Source: Spirosoma arboris (GTDB lineage Bacteria; Bacteroidota; Bacteroidia; Cytophagales; Spirosomataceae). Taken from it: a stretch of DNA of 64,000 nt. Location: positions 558,001 through 622,000 of the forward strand of contig NZ_WPIN01000005.1 in the NCBI RefSeq assembly GCF_009754945.1, given 5' to 3'. The notes beneath the pieces are model-generated. The model searched no databases and had not been told where the DNA came from. It was given only the letters and a program-made list of their open reading frames with translations. Below, piece by piece: positions 61,323 through 64,000 of the stretch (within the stretch, counting starts at the first letter, position 1; each line of letters opens with the position of its first letter). The position numbers and the translations under genes were made by a program.

Positions 61323-64000
61323 ATGAAAAACTTACGGCTTCACTCCCGGGCACTATTGCTGGTGGGCGTGCTGGCAACTGCCGTGTCTATCCCGACTAAT
61401 TCGGCATGGGCGCAAACGACGGCCAAGCGTACGACCAATAAACCGGCTATGACCGGGGCCGAAACGCCCGTGGCGCTGAACCGGGTATTGGTCTTTTCAA
61501 GAACGAAAGGGTTCCGGCATGCTTCTATTCCTGTTGGAAAACTAGCCATCATGAAACTCGGCAAGGAAAACGGTTTCGCCGTCGATACAACCGAAGATGC
61601 CACAAAAATTAATGAGGCAAACCTCAAACGGTACAGTGCTGTCATCTTTCTGAGCACCACCGGTAATATACTCGACGAAGGCCAGCAAGCCGCTTTTGAG
61701 CGATACATTCAGGCAGGAGGTGGTTTTGTTGGTATTCACGCAGCTGCCGATACCGAATATGACTGGCCGTGGTATAACCAACTGGTGGGTGCTTATTTCT
61801 TGAACCACCCGAAGCAGCAAAACGCCGAAATTGATATCATAGACAAAAGTCATCCGTCTACGAAAATGCTGCCCGACGTTTGGAAACGCTGGGATGAATG
61901 GTATAGTTACAAGAGCATTCAGCCCGATCTGAAAGTACTGGGCAAACTGGATGAAAAGACCTACGAAGGTGGTAAGAATGGCGATAATCACCCCTTTATC
62001 TGGCATCACGATTTCGATGGTGGTAAGGCGTTTTACACAGGTGGTGGTCATACGGACGAATCCTACGCTGATCCGCTCTTTTTGCAGCATATTCTGGGCG
62101 GCATAAAATCAGTTATGGCAACCAGCCTGAAGTTTGGCCAGGTTAAAACGCAACCGTTTCCAGAAGAAAACCGCTTTGACCAGCAGGTATTGATTCAGGG
62201 AATGGATGAACCGACCGAATTGGCTGTACTGGACAATGGTAAGGTGTTATACGCTCAACGCAAAGGCGAATTGACGGTGTATGACCCGCAAAAAAAAAAG
62301 GCAAAAATAGTCGCTAATTTCCCGGTCTTCACCAAGTTCGAGTATGGCCTGATGGGGCTGAACATTGACCCGAACTTCAAGCAGAACAAGTGGATTTATG
62401 TGTATTACTCGCCTTTAACTGGCGCAACTGCTGTTGACACGGCTCAGCATCTGTCGCGTTTTGTGTACGACGACGTTCGGGATACCGTATTACTCAATAC
62501 CGAAAAAGTACTTCTGACAATTCCGGTTAAACGTGATGGTTGCTGCCATACCGGCGGTTCAATTGCCTGGGACCGGAAAGGGAACCTGTATCTATCGGCT
62601 GGCGATGATACAAATCCGTTCAACTCAGATGGCTATGCACCGATTGACGAGCGTCCGGGCCGGAGTGGCTGGGACGCTCGCTTAACGTCGAGCAACACCA
62701 ATGATTTGCGCGGCAAAATTATGCGGATTCACCCCGAAGCCGATGGTACCTATACCATTCCTGAAGGCAATCTATTTCCAAAAGGAAACCCCAAAGCCCG
62801 GCCCGAAATTTACGTAATGGGTAACCGCAACCCATACCGCATTTCGGTCGACCAGCGCACAGGATTTCTGTATTGGGGCGAAGTAGGTCCTGATGCTGGT
62901 AACAACAGCGACAAATATGGTCCACGTGGTCATGATGAAATGAATCAGGCCCGGAAGGCCGGTTATTTCGGCTGGCCGTTGTTCGTTGCTGACAACCGCC
63001 CCTACCACCAGCGCACCTTTGCCGACAGCACAACAGGGCCTTTGTTCGACCCGATGAAGCCTATCAACAATTCGCCGAATAACACCGGGCTAACCGAATT
63101 GCCTCCAGCACAAAAAGCGTTCATCTATTACCCATACGCCGACTCGCCCGAGTTTGGTGAAATCGTAGGCAAGGGTGGCCGGAACGCTATGGGTGGCCCG
63201 GTTTATTACTACGACGATTATCCAGAAACGTCTGTAAAATTCCCCCGTCATTATAACGGCAAGTTCTTTGCGTACGACTGGATTCGTGACTGGATTCATC
63301 CGGTTACGATGAAAGAAAATGGTGATTTCGTGAAGATGGAGACATTCATGCCAAGCACGAAATTCTCGCACATCATCGACATGCAGTTTGCCAATGATGG
63401 TTCGCTTTATACAATTGAATACGGCCAGAAGTGGTTTGGTGCTAATGCCGATGCTCGCCTGTCGCACATTACGTATAATGCAGGTAACCGAAAGCCGGTT
63501 GCTGTTGCCAATGCCAACAAAACGGTTGGGGCAGCCCCACTAGTCGTGAAGTTCGATTCGAAAGGCTCGATGGATTATGATGGTGATGCGCTGAAATATG
63601 AATGGTCGTTCGGGAAAGGAGCGCCTTCGCAAACAACGGCAAACCCAACCGTTACTTTTAGCAAACCAGGTACTTATCCAGCAACGTTGAAAGTGACCGA
63701 TGCCGCTGGAAACGTAGCAACGAAGGCAATGGAGATTAAAGTTGGTAACGACGAACCCAAAGTTGAAGTAGCTGTAGCGGGCAATAAAACGTTTTACTTC
63801 CCTGATAAGCCAGTTAAATACGCGGTAAAAGTCGTTGATAAAGAAGATGGTACCTTGCAAAAAGGAATCAGTCCCGACGACGTAACGATGACGATTGACT
63901 ATCTTGAAGGCTTCGACAAAACGATGTTGGCACAGGGTCACCAGGCCAATACGGGTAACTCGACCGGCAAACGGTTGATGGAATTAAGTGACTGCAAAGC
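61323..64000 (+). CDS. Exported ThuA / PQQ-glucose-dehydrogenase-like / PKD protein (3' end outside window)
   Basis: An open frame from ATG 61323 runs to the window edge (893 codons seen, no stop). Signal peptide (ALLLVGVLATAVSIPTNSAW). Residues about 50-260 are a ThuA domain (RVLVFSRTKGFRHASIPVGK, GGGFVGIHAAADTEYDWPWY, NHPFIWHHDFDGGKAFYTGG). Residues about 285-720 are a six-bladed GSDH/L-sorbosone-dehydrogenase-like propeller (PTELAVLDNGKVLYAQRKGE, GCCHTGGSIAWDRKGNLYLS, VMGNRNPYRISVDQRTGFLY). From about 725 a PKD domain (VKFDSKGSMDYDGDALKYEW) follows, then another beta domain. Such proteins often end in a carbohydrate-binding or cytochrome domain. A run of ten As at 62290-62299 is a possible slippage site. 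It probably oxidises sugars in the periplasm. Confidence 0.88.
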   Translation, partial: MKNLRLHSRALLLVGVLATAVSIPTNSAWAQTTAKRTTNKPAMTGAETPVALNRVLVFSRTKGFRHASIPVGKLAIMKLGKENGFAVDTTEDATKINEANLKRYSAVIFLSTTGNILDEGQQAAFERYIQAGGGFVGIHAAADTEYDWPWYNQLVGAYFLNHPKQQNAEIDIIDKSHPSTKMLPDVWKRWDEWYSYKSIQPDLKVLGKLDEKTYEGGKNGDNHPFIWHHDFDGGKAFYTGGGHTDESYADPLFLQHILGGIKSVMATSLKFGQVKTQPFPEENRFDQQVLIQGMDEPTELAVLDNGKVLYAQRKGELTVYDPQKKKAKIVANFPVFTKFEYGLMGLNIDPNFKQNKWIYVYYSPLTGATAVDTAQHLSRFVYDDVRDTVLLNTEKVLLTIPVKRDGCCHTGGSIAWDRKGNLYLSAGDDTNPFNSDGYAPIDERPGRSGWDARLTSSNTNDLRGKIMRIHPEADGTYTIPEGNLFPKGNPKARPEIYVMGNRNPYRISVDQRTGFLYWGEVGPDAGNNSDKYGPRGHDEMNQARKAGYFGWPLFVADNRPYHQRTFADSTTGPLFDPMKPINNSPNNTGLTELPPAQKAFIYYPYADSPEFGEIVGKGGRNAMGGPVYYYDDYPETSVKFPRHYNGKFFAYDWIRDWIHPVTMKENGDFVKMETFMPSTKFSHIIDMQFANDGSLYTIEYGQKWFGANADARLSHITYNAGNRKPVAVANANKTVGAAPLVVKFDSKGSMDYDGDALKYEWSFGKGAPSQTTANPTVTFSKPGTYPATLKVTDAAGNVATKAMEIKVGNDEPKVEVAVAGNKTFYFPDKPVKYAVKVVDKEDGTLQKGISPDDVTMTIDYLEGFDKTMLAQGHQANTGNSTGKRLMELSDCK

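Noticed and set aside
61542..62090. 182-residue minus-strand frame near the right edge
   Set aside because: Antisense to the ThuA domain of the large edge gene, which has clear domain signatures on the plus strand.

Overview
The window looks like a chromosomal segment of a Bacteroidota bacterium of the order Cytophagales, most like Spirosoma and relatives. This is an inference from protein content, because no rRNA marker is present. The pointers are type IX secretion tails (one type A at 26617, one type B at 51003), LytTR regulators paired with LytS-type kinases, a beta-propeller/Y_Y_Y sensor kinase next to a rhamnosidase, ThuA-domain proteins, paired Gfo/Idh/MocA oxidoreductases, DUF6090 and DUF892 proteins, and huge secreted Ig-repeat proteins. 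No tRNA, rRNA, CRISPR array or prophage was seen.

Layout. 1-2.5 kb: the end of a small beta-rich protein, an exported GH5 glycosidase, and a REP-associated (IS200-like) transposase bracketed by two hairpins. 2.9-17 kb: a metabolic and export block with a GntP-type permease abutting an orphan molybdopterin oxidoreductase, a LytS/LytTR two-component pair, gamma-glutamyltransferase, DUF6090 and DUF892 proteins, an M20 peptidase, an epoxide hydrolase and an M1 aminopeptidase. 17-24 kb: a frameshifted Rpn-type nuclease pseudogene, then a GH78 alpha-L-rhamnosidase translationally abutted to a periplasmic propeller sensor kinase. 24-26.6 kb: AT-rich hypothetical genes, an ECF sigma factor and a 770-bp gene-free stretch.

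26.6-43.8 kb is the most unusual part. It is one run of minus-strand genes for secreted surface proteins (605, 437, 1997, 1403, about 189, 487 and about 274 aa) plus two gene remnants. They are built from a small alphabet of shared modules: cohesin-like N-domains, roughly 100-residue Ig-like modules in repeating A-B-C triplets, a C-x-Y-V-L module, a 'KWQTSTDGG' module, and duplicated dockerin-like calcium loops at the C-termini of the two giants. A 51-nt perfect palindrome closes the run. Upstream lie a PAS-LuxR regulator and a LytTR regulator followed by a TPR histidine kinase, plausible but unproven controllers.

48.5-64 kb: an alcohol-dehydrogenase-like reductase, a Crp-family regulator and a ThuA protein in one run; a T9SS type B surface protein; a YdeI-like protein; an APH-type kinase and a small membrane protein; then a sugar-processing group (TIM-barrel isomerase, two Gfo/Idh/MocA oxidoreductases and a sugar-type MFS transporter) interrupted by a four-helix-bundle gene embedded in GAAAGAGTGA repeats; a META lipoprotein; and the first 893 codons of a ThuA/PQQ-glucose-dehydrogenase-like/PKD protein that runs off the window. 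Two small dispersed repeat families recur between genes: a CCCCTCTCC palindrome and an ACAGAG repeat.
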